A DNA stretch of 64,000 nucleotides from Streptomyces sp. NBC_00554 (GCF_041431135.1 NZ_CP107799.1:8696501-8760500); one strand, 5' to 3'; shown: positions 35,256 through 43,997, counted from the first letter of the stretch. Numbers and translations are program-made. The notes: generated by a model not told the origin, from the letters alone.

Positions 35256-37586
35256 GTGACTGTACGAGTGACGCTCGGGACGAAGGCGGAAAGTCTCAGC
35301 CGAGTATCGGCCTTGCTGTGCACCGGTCGCGTTTTGCCCCTCATGTACTTCACCGTTGCCGAGTGGCGTGCCAAGCGAGACCAGATCATCACCACGATAA
35401 CCGACTTCGGGGAACACGGTCAGCCTCTAATTATCCGGAGCAGTACCGGCCGCGAGGACTCCGCGCGGTATTCGGCTGCTGGCAAATTCCTGTCCATTGC
35501 TGGAGTGAAAGGGTCGAAAGTTCTAGGCGCAGCGATCGACTCGGTGATTGCCTCTTACGGCACGTGCCCGGACGACGACCAGGTTCTCGTCCAGCCGGAA
35601 GCCAGCGGTCTGGTTGCCAGCGGAGTGGCCGCTTCGTGCGATCCCAGCACTGGAGGTCCGTATTACGTGGTGAACTGGGCGGACGGTTCTGAGACCTCTG
35701 CTGTGACCGGTGGCGCTGACGCCGCGCTACGCACTTGGTACCAGGTCTCGCACAATGTCACTGTGGATCCTCCCGAAACCTTCCTGAAGAACGTCGTTGA
35801 ACTTGTCGCAGAATTGGAGGAGCTCACCGGGATTCGGCACCTGCAAGTTGAATTCGGCATCGATAAGACTGGATACCCTATTCTCTTTCAGGTCAGGCAA
35901 CTGGCCAACGTGTCGACAAGTATATCTGTGCAAAGCCATCGCGATGCACTGAAGAAGGTCTACCAATGCTTCCGTGATTCCTCCTTAGGTAATTCGCATC
36001 CTGGGGTTATCGGCCATCGAAACTTATACGGCGTCATGCCGGATTGGAATCCCGCAGAGATCATCGGGATCCGTCCACGCCCGCTGGCTCTCTCCCTGTA
36101 CCGCACTCTCCTTACGGACCGGGCCTGGTCTGCTGCACGCAGACGCTACGGATATCGCGACATCGACGCTCCCGCGCTTATCAACTTCGCGGGCTCACCG
36201 TACGTCGACTGCCGCGTGAGCTTCTCCTCCCTCGTTCCCGCAGACCTCAACGAAAGACTCGCCACCCGGCTCGTTGACTACTACGTTGACCGTCTCGACT
36301 CCTTTCCGCACCTGCACGATAAGGTCGAGTTCGATATCGCCTTCACCTGCTATACCTTCGACCTCGACACGAGACTCGCGTCATTACGCGCGGCTGGGTT
36401 CGATGCGAACGACTGCCATTCGTTGTCGCGGAGTCTGCATGCACTGACCCGGAACCTCCTGTCCGGCTATGGGCCTTGGCACGATGACCAGCAAACCGTC
36501 AGGAGACTCGCTCGGCGCCGCCTCGATGCCGCACGTCAACCAGCCCACTCGGCGTCTCGAATAAAACGGCTGCTCAATGACTGCATGCGCTTCGGCACAG
36601 TCCCGTTCGCAGGACTCGCGCGAGGTGCCTTTATCGCCACGCAACTCCTGTCGAGTCTGGTGGATGTGGACGTCCTCTCCCCGGCAGATCGCCTAGCCTT
36701 CTTCAGTGGGCTTCGGACCGTCGCCGGAGAGATGTCCGAGGAGTTCCACCAACTGACTAAGGAGGATTTCCTTCTGCGATATGGACACCTGAGGCCCGGA
36801 ACTTACGATATCCTGTCAGCGCGATACGATGAGACACCTGACGTATACTTCAACTGGCAACGACGCGAAGCGCCGAAGACGCAGCAGGGAGAGTTTCGCC
36901 CGTCGGTTCCGCAGATAAGAGACATAGCGGAATTGCTGATCGGGGCAGGCTTCTCAATCACTCCATCGAGCTTTCTATCCTTTCTGGGCACGGCGATCAA
37001 GGCCCGTGAGATCGCCAAGTTCGAGTTCACGCACAATCTCAGCGACGCGCTGCTTTCCCTCAGGTTGATGGGCGAGCAGATGAACATCGGCCCAGACGAC
37101 CTGTCATACGTGAATGTGCCCGCGATCATGCAGATGAGCGATGATATCGCCCACAACGCCGCACTGGTCAGAGCAGCAGTAGATCGTGGCCGGGCGGCCT
37201 ACGAGATAACGGCATCAATAGCGCTACCTCCCCTCATCACTTCATGCGAAGACGTCTGGGGATTTGAGATGCCACGCACGCAACCGAATTTTGTGTCCCA
37301 GCGACGCGTGATTGCCCCAGTGGCACGGGTGGCTGAAGGCGATCCCATTGAAGGCCGCATCGCTTTGCTCGTGAGCGCCGACCCTGGCTACGACTGGATC
37401 TTCACCCATGGCATTGTCGGTTTGGTCACCTGCTACGGAGGAGTGAATTCCCATATGGCGGTCCGGGCGCAAGAACTAAACGTGCCCGCCGTGATTGGAG
37501 CAGGCGAGGCAAGATTTCACCATTGGGTCGGTGTTTCAACCTTGGAGATCGACTCCGCAAATATGTCCGTGCGAGTCATCGCATGA
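35256..37586 (+). CDS. L-glutamine kinase-like PEP-synthase-family enzyme
   Basis: 776 residues from GTG 35,256 (GGAG 6 bp upstream); ATG 35,235 is an upstream alternative. An N-terminal ATP-grasp/PPDK-N domain (to about 230) shows PLIIRSSTGREDSARYSAAG and the closing VEFGIDKTGYPILFQVRQL. A helical middle follows. The C-terminal swivelling domain has the phosphohistidine motif TCYGGVNSHMAVRA. There is no PEP/pyruvate barrel, so it is not a true PEP synthase. The same build is found in Campylobacter Cj1418, which phosphorylates the amide of L-glutamine. The assignment rests mainly on the next two genes being the following steps, in the same order as Cj1418-1417-1416. First of three ATGA-coupled genes in a low-GC block. 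Confidence 0.8.
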   Translation: MTVRVTLGTKAESLSRVSALLCTGRVLPLMYFTVAEWRAKRDQIITTITDFGEHGQPLIIRSSTGREDSARYSAAGKFLSIAGVKGSKVLGAAIDSVIASYGTCPDDDQVLVQPEASGLVASGVAASCDPSTGGPYYVVNWADGSETSAVTGGADAALRTWYQVSHNVTVDPPETFLKNVVELVAELEELTGIRHLQVEFGIDKTGYPILFQVRQLANVSTSISVQSHRDALKKVYQCFRDSSLGNSHPGVIGHRNLYGVMPDWNPAEIIGIRPRPLALSLYRTLLTDRAWSAARRRYGYRDIDAPALINFAGSPYVDCRVSFSSLVPADLNERLATRLVDYYVDRLDSFPHLHDKVEFDIAFTCYTFDLDTRLASLRAAGFDANDCHSLSRSLHALTRNLLSGYGPWHDDQQTVRRLARRRLDAARQPAHSASRIKRLLNDCMRFGTVPFAGLARGAFIATQLLSSLVDVDVLSPADRLAFFSGLRTVAGEMSEEFHQLTKEDFLLRYGHLRPGTYDILSARYDETPDVYFNWQRREAPKTQQGEFRPSVPQIRDIAELLIGAGFSITPSSFLSFLGTAIKAREIAKFEFTHNLSDALLSLRLMGEQMNIGPDDLSYVNVPAIMQMSDDIAHNAALVRAAVDRGRAAYEITASIALPPLITSCEDVWGFEMPRTQPNFVSQRRVIAPVARVAEGDPIEGRIALLVSADPGYDWIFTHGIVGLVTCYGGVNSHMAVRAQELNVPAVIGAGEARFHHWVGVSTLEIDSANMSVRVIA

Positions 37587-38185
37587 GGCTCGTCGGCATC
37601 ACTCAGCGCGCGCTTCCACCAACCCAGTTCGACGAAAGCCGCGACGCGCTGGATGTCCGATGGCCGGTATTTCTGGCCGCTTGCGGCCTGGCGGGTATCC
37701 CGCTCCCGAACGTGGCCAAAATTGCTCTCAAGACTGCCGACTGCTTCACACCGAGGGGCATCATCCTCACCGGTGGCGACGACTTGGCAGCCTACGGAGG
37801 GAACTGTCCGCACCGTGACGAAACCGAAGCGCAGCTTTTGCGATGGGCTCTCGCACACGAGGTGCCCGTCCTGGGGGTGTGCCGCGGGATGCAGGTGATC
37901 CTTCACGCTTTCGGATCCGTTCTCTCGCCCGTGAGCCGTCACGTGGGAACCCGCCACAGGGTAGAGGGTGAGGGGGTGAGCAGGACAGTGAACAGCTATC
38001 ACCGATGGGCAGCCACTGATGTCAAAGAACCGCTGTTCATCCTTGCCAGGCATGGTCACGTCATCGAGGCGATTCAACACAGGTCGGCACCGGTCATCGG
38101 CGTGATGTGGCATCCGGAGCGGGAGAGCGCCCCGAGCCCGCAAGACGTTGCCCTGTTTCGGGAACTCTTCCTAGGCTCGTCATGA
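37583..38185 (+). CDS. Gamma-glutamyl-CDP-amidate hydrolase-like (peptidase C26)
   Basis: 200 residues; ATG 37,583 overlaps the kinase stop (ATGA). Class I glutamine amidotransferase fold: GIILTGGDD oxyanion strand, nucleophile Cys100 in GVCRGMQ, and His177/Glu179 in WHPERE. It stands alone, without a synthase partner, as in gamma-glutamyl hydrolases. In the Campylobacter phosphoramidate pathway Cj1417 of this family removes glutamate from CDP-L-glutamine to leave cytidine diphosphoramidate; that role is inferred here from gene order. Confidence 0.8.
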   Translation: MRLVGITQRALPPTQFDESRDALDVRWPVFLAACGLAGIPLPNVAKIALKTADCFTPRGIILTGGDDLAAYGGNCPHRDETEAQLLRWALAHEVPVLGVCRGMQVILHAFGSVLSPVSRHVGTRHRVEGEGVSRTVNSYHRWAATDVKEPLFILARHGHVIEAIQHRSAPVIGVMWHPERESAPSPQDVALFRELFLGSS

Positions 38186-38949
38186 GAGCCGTCATCCTCG
38201 CGGCCGGTCGAGGGCGCCGGCTGGGCGAGTACACAATGGATCGGCCCAAATGCTTGATCGAGATTGCCGGTGAAACGCTGCTCGTCCGGCAGATCGCTGC
38301 CCTTTCTGCCGCTGGAGCGAGTTCCGTCGCCGTTGTCTCGGGATGGCGCGGAGACGGCTTCGAAGGCCGCGGACTCACCATCTTCCACAACGCGGACTGG
38401 GCACAGTCGACGATGGTCCAGTCTTTGTGCTGCGCACAAGAGTGGCTGTGCTGTGACGATGTGCTCGTCAGCTATGGCGACATCGTCTATACCCCGGACG
38501 CAGCTTGCCAGTTGGCTAGGGTTGAGGCACCGATCGCCATCACCTACGATCCTCACTGGCAGGATCTATGGGAGCGCCGTTTCGCAGACCCCTTCGTAGA
38601 TGCGGAACGGTTTCGCCTGAATGCCGATGGATCAGTTGCCGAGATCGGTGGGCGAGCCAGGACGCCAGCCGAAGCGACCGGACAATATATGGGATTGTTA
38701 AAATTGACGCCGTGGGGCTGGGCCGAGATCGAGAGGGTCAGAGGCGAATTACCCGGCGAAGAAGCTGCAACGCTGGACATGACGGGTCTGCTGAGTCGGG
38801 TGGCTCAAGCGGGGCGTGTACCTATCGCTGCTGTCCGGACCCCGGGTCCCTGGTGCGAGTTCGACCATCCTCACGATGTGGCGGTTGGTGCTGACATTGT
38901 GCGTAAGATTGATGCATTGCGTCGGATTTCCTTGGACCGGGAGATATAA
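38182..38949 (+). CDS. CTP:phosphoglutamine cytidylyltransferase-like
   Basis: 255 residues; ATG 38,182 overlaps the previous stop (ATGA). Nucleotidyltransferase family: AVILAAGRGRRLGEYTMDRP followed by KCLIEIAG (nucleotide-binding Gly loop and Lys), SYGDIVY (metal-binding Asp) and a C-terminal WCEFDHPHDV. Relatives include LicC and Cj1416. Expected reaction: CTP plus L-glutamine phosphate to CDP-L-glutamine. The 3' end overlaps the convergent kinase gene by 79 bp. Confidence 0.8.
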   Translation: MRAVILAAGRGRRLGEYTMDRPKCLIEIAGETLLVRQIAALSAAGASSVAVVSGWRGDGFEGRGLTIFHNADWAQSTMVQSLCCAQEWLCCDDVLVSYGDIVYTPDAACQLARVEAPIAITYDPHWQDLWERRFADPFVDAERFRLNADGSVAEIGGRARTPAEATGQYMGLLKLTPWGWAEIERVRGELPGEEAATLDMTGLLSRVAQAGRVPIAAVRTPGPWCEFDHPHDVAVGADIVRKIDALRRISLDREI

Positions 38950-39608
38950 TAGTAGAGGATCACCGCATCCTGATAGGCGGAGAGCTGAGCAAAGTTCTCA
39001 TGATAGATGACGTCAGCTCGTCGGTTCGATTCCGACAGTCGAACGCGATCCCGCTCATCTACCACCTCCATAGTGCGCACAAACTCGGCGTATCCCTGCG
39101 GAGAAGTTGCGGTCAGCTTGTGCACGTCATGGAGTCGCCGATACCGAACTCCAGGTGGTGCATCCAGATAGAATTTCCACCTTGCATTGGGAACGATCAG
39201 TGTATTCGCATCGCGTCCTTCGATGACCGAAGGCTGCTCCAGCGCGAGCTTTTGCTGGCATCCGAGTAAGGCAGTGCGCAGGGCCGGGTCCTGGGCTATC
39301 TCAGAGGTCAACGGAAGGATGGACGGGTCGGAGACCTCGTCGGTGAAGTCGGTGCCGTCGACGTGTATGCGCAGGGAATCAGCCGCGGTAGAGAATGTGA
39401 AGCTAGACGTGCGAGCCACTCTGCAGGCAGCATCGGCTCGTTTGCCCGGCTCGGCATGTCTCACCATGAGCGCTACCGTGCGGTACATGAGTCCAGTGCT
39501 GATGCACGCGCGTCCGAGGAGCCGGGCCAGCTCAAACGCCACCGAGCTCTTACCAGAACCTATAGGCCCGTCTATCGACACGACGTCTGCATCTTTCATA
39601 TGCGGCAC
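38871..39608 (-). CDS. Cytidylate-kinase-like protein
   Basis: 245 residues from GTG 39,608 (ATG 39,599 is also possible; GGAGAG upstream). P-loop DGPIGSGKSSVAFELARLLG, STGLMYRTVAL, IEGRDANTLIVP and FYLDAPPGVRYRRL are all Cmk-type. Cj1415, the CDP-amidate 3'-kinase, occupies the same place in the Campylobacter cluster but is of the APS-kinase type, so this may be a different kinase recruited for the step or a CMP-recycling enzyme. Transcribed against the three preceding genes. The last about 20 residues look unlike Cmk. Confidence 0.75.
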   Translation of the reverse strand: MPHMKDADVVSIDGPIGSGKSSVAFELARLLGRACISTGLMYRTVALMVRHAEPGKRADAACRVARTSSFTFSTAADSLRIHVDGTDFTDEVSDPSILPLTSEIAQDPALRTALLGCQQKLALEQPSVIEGRDANTLIVPNARWKFYLDAPPGVRYRRLHDVHKLTATSPQGYAEFVRTMEVVDERDRVRLSESNRRADVIYHENFAQLSAYQDAVILYYYISRSKEIRRNASILRTMSAPTATS

Positions 39609-39636
39609 GACACTCTCCGAGGTTCGTCAACTTATA

Positions 39637-40485
39637 TCAGTCTGTGAAGTCCAAATTCACTCCCGCGTGCTCCAGTCTTGAACGCAACAGAGTCACCGTG
39701 TATCCGGCGACTGATTCCAGCCTCATTGCCTTGCGTATTCCGTAGGACAGGCTGAGGGACGCCTCGAAAGCATCGTCAAATGTCCGCACGGCGTTCTCAA
39801 TCTCTACGAGGTTCGTCTCGTACGCCGTCATCGAATAGCCGACACCGGTCGTTGTCACGAGTGAGTGGATTAGCAGGGAATTCCCTATGATGAACTGCCC
39901 TGCCAGCCGATTATGAGTGTCGACCGCGAACTGCAAATTTTGATAATTTTCACTGAAGCGCTGGAGTTGCTCTATAAGGTCGAACAGGCGGTGCTGAAGC
40001 CGACCTTCGTCATACCCCCACGACGAGAGCACCATGGGTATGTCCAGAGAGGCGAGTATGCGCACATCGTAGTGACGCCGGATGAGCTCCGAGATGAGCT
40101 CCCGTTCACGCAACATCAGGGCGTCGTAGTCGTTGGCGCCAGAAGTCTCACGACTCGATGAGAACGAGGTGAACAGGCCAGCCAGTCGGATCGTAGACCG
40201 TTGCGCGCTGTTCCGGCCTACGGCAAGGAGGCGTTCAAGGATGTCCACATTGACCATGGCTCGTTCGTTAACCTCCGAGATCAGGCGGCGCTCGATTCTC
40301 AGCCCAAGATCGCTGGGCAGCGCCGCCTCACTGGCCTCGGGATACGTCCGCAGAGCGGGAGGAAGCACGATGAATGTATCGCCCACAACTATGCGATTGT
40401 CCGCAATGATCGAGTTCCTCGTGCTACGCAGTGTGACCCGCCTATCGGACATACTGATCACCGTTCGAGGTTGTCGTTCGCCCAT
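39637..40485 (-). CDS. Unknown protein of the phosphoramidate cluster
   Basis: 282 residues from ATG 40,485 (GGGAAG just upstream); ATG 40,452 is possible, and the frame stays open further upstream without a credible start. N-terminal beta-rich segment (RVTLRSTRNSIIADNRIVVG, FIVLPPALRTYPE), then long helices (LMLRERELISELIRRHYDV, LFDLIEQLQRFSENYQNLQF) to a helical C-terminus. No signal peptide or transmembrane helix. 28 bp upstream of the kinase and co-directional, so probably one operon. Not recognised; candidate acceptor-related enzyme or regulator. Confidence 0.6.
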   Translation of the reverse strand: MGERQPRTVISMSDRRVTLRSTRNSIIADNRIVVGDTFIVLPPALRTYPEASEAALPSDLGLRIERRLISEVNERAMVNVDILERLLAVGRNSAQRSTIRLAGLFTSFSSSRETSGANDYDALMLRERELISELIRRHYDVRILASLDIPMVLSSWGYDEGRLQHRLFDLIEQLQRFSENYQNLQFAVDTHNRLAGQFIIGNSLLIHSLVTTTGVGYSMTAYETNLVEIENAVRTFDDAFEASLSLSYGIRKAMRLESVAGYTVTLLRSRLEHAGVNLDFTD

Positions 40486-40640
40486 GCTTCCCACTTCCGC
40501 AACTCTTGCACCAGGAGTATCTTGTGCATCGCTCGCGGCTCGTTGTGATGCTCCTAGTGTCGCACAACGGATAGCGCAGACGGCGGCCACTTTTTCGCCT
40601 GCCTGAGTGGTGTGCCGAGAGCTCACATTCCGGTAACGTT

Positions 40641-41330
40641 GTGCATGTGACCGTAAAAGGTGTGATTTTCGATTTCGCCGGAACCTTGTTCCGGCATGAC
40701 CGCGAATCAGAGTGGCTCGAAGGGCTGCCTGCATCGACGGATACCTGGGACTCGGAGAAAAGGGAGAATTTCCGGAGTCGCTTCGCCACCCCCGCCCGGT
40801 TGAGCAAAGACTTGCCGACGGAAGCGCGAGTCGCATGGGAGAAACGCGATCTGCATCCGGAGTTTCACAAGACCGCTTACCTGTCTCTACTGCAGGCTGC
40901 AGGAGCCTGTGAGCCCGGTGTGCCTGAACTCCTATATCAACGCCTGATCGATCCATTGTACTGGAAGCCTTACCAGGACACCCTCCTGGTGCTACGCAAG
41001 CTGAATGATATGGATATCCCGGTCGTTGTTGCCAGCAACATCGCCTGGGACATTCGCACCGTCTTCGATCTACATTCGATGACCCATCTGATTTCCAGCG
41101 TTCTCATGTCCTACGTGGAGGGGACAGTCAAGCCCGATCCGCAGATGTTCCTTAGCGCCTGCGAACGCATGGCGATCGCTCCGCAGGACACACTGATGGT
41201 CGGGGACGATGAGCAGTCCGATGGCGGCGCGGCCGCCCTAGGCATCCACGTGAAGATCGTTTCCCCGCTGCATCCCAAAGACCGATCGAGTGCACTGCTC
41301 GCTGCCATCGCAGCCCACGGGCTGGTCTAA
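40641..41330 (+). CDS. HAD-superfamily phosphatase
   Basis: 229 residues from GTG 40,641; no strong ribosome site. Motif I VIFDFAGTL (D-x-A-G-T, second Asp replaced by Ala), motif II VVVASN, motif III Lys in VKPDPQMF, and motif IV MVGDDEQSD. The second Asp of motif I normally acts as acid/base, as in phosphatases; its replacement by Ala is seen in phosphonatase-type (phosphonoacetaldehyde hydrolase-like) HADs. It may act on a phosphorylated or phosphoramidate intermediate of the neighbouring genes. Confidence 0.75.
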   Translation: MHVTVKGVIFDFAGTLFRHDRESEWLEGLPASTDTWDSEKRENFRSRFATPARLSKDLPTEARVAWEKRDLHPEFHKTAYLSLLQAAGACEPGVPELLYQRLIDPLYWKPYQDTLLVLRKLNDMDIPVVVASNIAWDIRTVFDLHSMTHLISSVLMSYVEGTVKPDPQMFLSACERMAIAPQDTLMVGDDEQSDGGAAALGIHVKIVSPLHPKDRSSALLAAIAAHGLV

Positions 41331-41387
41331 ACCACTGTGCATGCTCGTGAGTGCTGGGAACAACGGTGAGGCCGCAGTTGGCCAACC

Positions 41388-41727
41388 CCTAGTGCGCGTG
41401 CGTGGGGCAGCTGCTCTACGTGACCGTCGGCTATGGCTATCGCTCATGGCTGGCCGGCATATGTCTCCTGGTCCTGGCCCTGCTCGGCGCACTGACCTTC
41501 AGCGCTCATCTCCCCTGACCCTGGTGACGCCGGGCGAAGGCACCCCGCTCCAGGCCCTCGTCCACACGCTTGACCTCTTGAGCCCCATTGGGGGTCTGGG
41601 TCAGCGCACGGCCTGGCACTGGACGGACGACAGCCGCCGGGCACTGGCCTACGCACTGATCGCCTTGGGCTGGGTGCTGACGACGGCTGTCGTCGCGGGC
41701 GTGACCCATACCGTGCAAAGGAAGTGA
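41388..41727 (+). pseudogene. C-terminal remnant of pentapeptide-type membrane protein
   Basis: The frame LYVTVGYGYRSWLAGICLLV ends at a stop near 41,518. After a frame change the sequence continues TPLQALVHTLDLLSPIGGLG and a final transmembrane helix ALAYALIALGWVLTTAVVAG. This is the membrane tail typical of actinobacterial pentapeptide/oxidoreductase-like membrane proteins. The N-terminal repeats are absent. 41,728-42,038 shows no gene. Confidence 0.6.
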
Positions 41728-42041
41728 GGGCCGTTCCTGGCCACAGGAGAACCGGGTGCTGCTGGTGGCTGTGACAGACGCATCAGCCTCACGCTCCGCC
41801 CGCTCGAGCCGCTGTTCGGCATGGATCCGACGCTGCGTCGCGTGTCGGAGAGGAATACCGCCGGAGAGGAATATCCACACTCCACCGGTAGCCGACCGGC
41901 TCACCGAAACGCTGCAACAGATCTTGTCCCAGGACGACTTGACGCTCACGTCCTGAGCCCTGTGGTGCAGCGCGGCACGGCCTGTGGTGCGTGGCCCGTC
42001 ATCCCATGGCCGCGCCGCGCGCGGCATTAGAGCAGCACATT

Positions 42042-42072
42042 CCCGGTTACCGAAACCGGGGATTCTCCGGAT
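42042..42072. promoter_or_regulatory. 31-bp repeat with hairpin, copy 1
   Basis: CCCGGTTACCGAAACCGGGG then ATTCTCCGGAT, identical to 46,026-46,056. It contains an 8-bp inverted repeat with a 5-nt loop (CCCGGTT/AACCGGG core). It lies 54 bp upstream of the DUF4913 gene start. Probably an operator or part of a promoter; no T-run, so not a terminator. Confidence 0.65.
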
Positions 42073-42125
42073 GGTTTGAGCCGCAATTCACGCCCAACGG
42101 CTGTGGCTCAAGGAGGCCCCTTTTC

Positions 42126-42776
42126 GTGCCTGAATCCATAAACCCCCCGGAGGACGGGGAGACGGAACCGGTCCGGCTGCCGGAGTCCGATCTGGAGAGC
42201 ATTGAGGCGAGCGTCCGCAAACTGCTGGACCAATCCGCCGAGCAGGCCCGCCAGCTCGACAGCCTCTCCACCGCACCACCGCCCTCGGACTCACCGTTCG
42301 GCGCCTTCGGCATACCGGGGTTCGCGGGCCTGCCGCCGCAGCCCGCCCCTCCGGAGCCCCGCCCGATCCTGGAGTTGGAGGGCGAGGAGTACGAGGACGA
42401 GCTGGACTCGTTGAGTGACTGGGTCGATGACTTCCTCGTCCGGGTCTACGGGGCGGAGGTCACCACGGCCGCCCCGTGGTGCGAGCAGTGGCAGGAACAC
42501 GCCGACGTCGTCGCCTGGCTACACGCCCTGTGGCTTTCCTACCAGCAGCACAAGGATCCCGAGGCCGGGCTGTCCGGCCTGTTCGTCTGGCACCGGGACT
42601 TCCTCACCCACGCCATGGCCACCGTCAGGGCTGCCGGCGGGCCGCTGTCTGCGTGCATGACCGATCCAGACCGGCCCGCCCACCGTGTGCTGCCCGGCCC
42701 ACCACCGTCGAGCCGGAATACCGCCGCCACTGAGGAGTCCGAGGAGAACGGCGAACCTGTCCAGGGGGCCGGATGA
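42126..42776 (+). CDS. DUF4913-family protein
   Basis: 216 residues from GTG 42,126, with AAGGAGG 10 bp upstream. N-terminal half is Pro/acidic and probably disordered. The C-terminal domain (about 98-185) has SDWVDDFLVRVYGAEV, WCEQWQEHADVVAWLHALWL and LFVWHRDFLTHAMA, the DUF4913 pattern found in Streptomyces plasmid and element genes. First gene of a plus-strand operon; overlaps the next by 4 bp. Confidence 0.8.
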   Translation: MPESINPPEDGETEPVRLPESDLESIEASVRKLLDQSAEQARQLDSLSTAPPPSDSPFGAFGIPGFAGLPPQPAPPEPRPILELEGEEYEDELDSLSDWVDDFLVRVYGAEVTTAAPWCEQWQEHADVVAWLHALWLSYQQHKDPEAGLSGLFVWHRDFLTHAMATVRAAGGPLSACMTDPDRPAHRVLPGPPPSSRNTAATEESEENGEPVQGAG

Positions 42777-43258
42777 GCGGCGACGACCGGCCGGCCTTCG
42801 GTCTCTCCTTCGACCCGCGAGCCCTGAACGACCTTCTCCAGGCCCCCGCAGACATCCGCGACCTGGCGCTCGCCCAGCTGCAGGACGTCGTCAATGCCCG
42901 CCTGTTCGGCGCCAAACTCACCCGCGATCTCGCCGGATGCCGCAAGGTCTACGTCGATCACCGCAACGCGTGGCGCATCGTCTACGCCCAGCGGCCGGCG
43001 CCTGCGAACTCCACGCACACCACCGAGATCCACGTCGTGGCCGTCCGCCCGCGCCAGGCGCACGACGTGTACGACACCGCCCGCGGCCGCCTCGGCATCA
43101 CCCGACGGCCCCTGGGCGAGCGCACCCACGCGGCCCGCACCCGCTCGCCTCAGCTGGGCGCGCGCCAGCCCATCCCCAAGCCAGGACCACCGCCCTACGT
43201 GATGCCCGGCCTTCCCCGCCCCGCACTGCCACCGACCCTGAAGGGCCCCGTTCGTTGA
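42773..43258 (+). CDS. RelE/ParE-like protein
   Basis: 161 residues; ATG overlaps the previous stop. The first about 90 residues follow a RelE-type toxin fold (FDPRALNDLLQAPADIRDLA, GAKLTRDLAGCRKVYVDHRNA, WRIVYAQR). The tail is Arg/Pro-rich. No antitoxin gene adjoins, so toxicity is doubtful; it may be an element-specific RNA-binding derivative. Confidence 0.7.
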   Translation: MSGDDRPAFGLSFDPRALNDLLQAPADIRDLALAQLQDVVNARLFGAKLTRDLAGCRKVYVDHRNAWRIVYAQRPAPANSTHTTEIHVVAVRPRQAHDVYDTARGRLGITRRPLGERTHAARTRSPQLGARQPIPKPGPPPYVMPGLPRPALPPTLKGPVR

Positions 43259-43968
43259 CGCAGTTCCCCACCTTGATCGACCAGCTCGCCGCCGCCGTAC
43301 TGGCGCCGGCCCAGGTCACCGAGAACCCGCACCACCGCGCCATCCTCGACGTGTTCGTCGAGATCCAGGACCTCGACCGGCAGCTCGCCGACCTGTCCGG
43401 CGCAGAACGTCCCGAAGGCGTCAGTGCCACCGAGCAGCTCGACACGCTCACCGACCTGCTGATCGAACGCATGGCATCCGGAGCCGAGTTGAGCGCGCTG
43501 CTGTCCACCTCCTGCTGCTGCTGCTGCGCGGATGCGTACGAGCCCGCACCGCCCAGCGAGTACGAGCCGGTGGAGGACGAAGAGCCCGACTTCGATCCGG
43601 ACCTCGATCCCGACTTCCAGGGTTTCGACGACTTCGAAGACCTCGACGACCTCCACGAGGCCACGTGCGAGGAGTTCCTGGCCTGCCCGAGCCGGCCGAG
43701 GACGATCGTCCACGCCTGCCTTGACGTCTTCGACGTCCTGGGCGCAGATGAGTATGTGAGCACCGCGGAGCTGGTCGCGCGCCTGCGCGAGCTGCCCAGC
43801 GAGGCCGATGGACGCTGGCGCTACGCCGACCTCACTCCGATCCGGCTTGCCCTGCTCCTGCGTCCCTACGGAGTTCAGTCCCGCAAGCCGCGCGCCGCCG
43901 ACGGCAGCCGCTACCGGGCCTACCGGCGAGGCGACCTGCTGGCGGTCCTCCCGGGCTGCTCCTGCTGA
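43255..43968 (+). CDS. DUF3631 C-terminal-domain protein with Cys run
   Basis: 237 residues from TTG 43,255 (TTGA overlap). A helical N-terminus is followed by a run of five consecutive Cys (STSCCCCCAD), an extremely acidic segment (EDEEPDFDPDLDPDFQGFDD) and a C-terminal winged-helix-like domain (about 160-237, TPIRLALLLRPYGVQSRK, YRAYRRGDLLAVL). The last part is that found at the end of DUF3631 primase/helicase proteins. The catalytic helicase part is absent. Confidence 0.7.
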   Translation: MTQFPTLIDQLAAAVLAPAQVTENPHHRAILDVFVEIQDLDRQLADLSGAERPEGVSATEQLDTLTDLLIERMASGAELSALLSTSCCCCCADAYEPAPPSEYEPVEDEEPDFDPDLDPDFQGFDDFEDLDDLHEATCEEFLACPSRPRTIVHACLDVFDVLGADEYVSTAELVARLRELPSEADGRWRYADLTPIRLALLLRPYGVQSRKPRAADGSRYRAYRRGDLLAVLPGCSC

Positions 43969-43997
43969 CCCACCCCGCCCTCGCATGTACCCGCCCG

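Noticed and set aside
35256..37586. Annotation as phosphoenolpyruvate synthase or rifampicin phosphotransferase
   Set aside because: The PEP/pyruvate barrel is absent, and the two coupled downstream genes match the glutamine-kinase pathway; rifampicin phosphotransferase shares the build, so this remains an alternative to test, not the preferred call.
41506..42027. Minus-strand 173-codon frame before the DUF4913 operon
   Set aside because: Composition is biased and it crosses the membrane-protein remnant; no motif or ribosome site.
42773..43258. Toxin-antitoxin locus
   Set aside because: A RelE-like fold is plausible but no antitoxin gene is adjacent and the gene is embedded in an operon.
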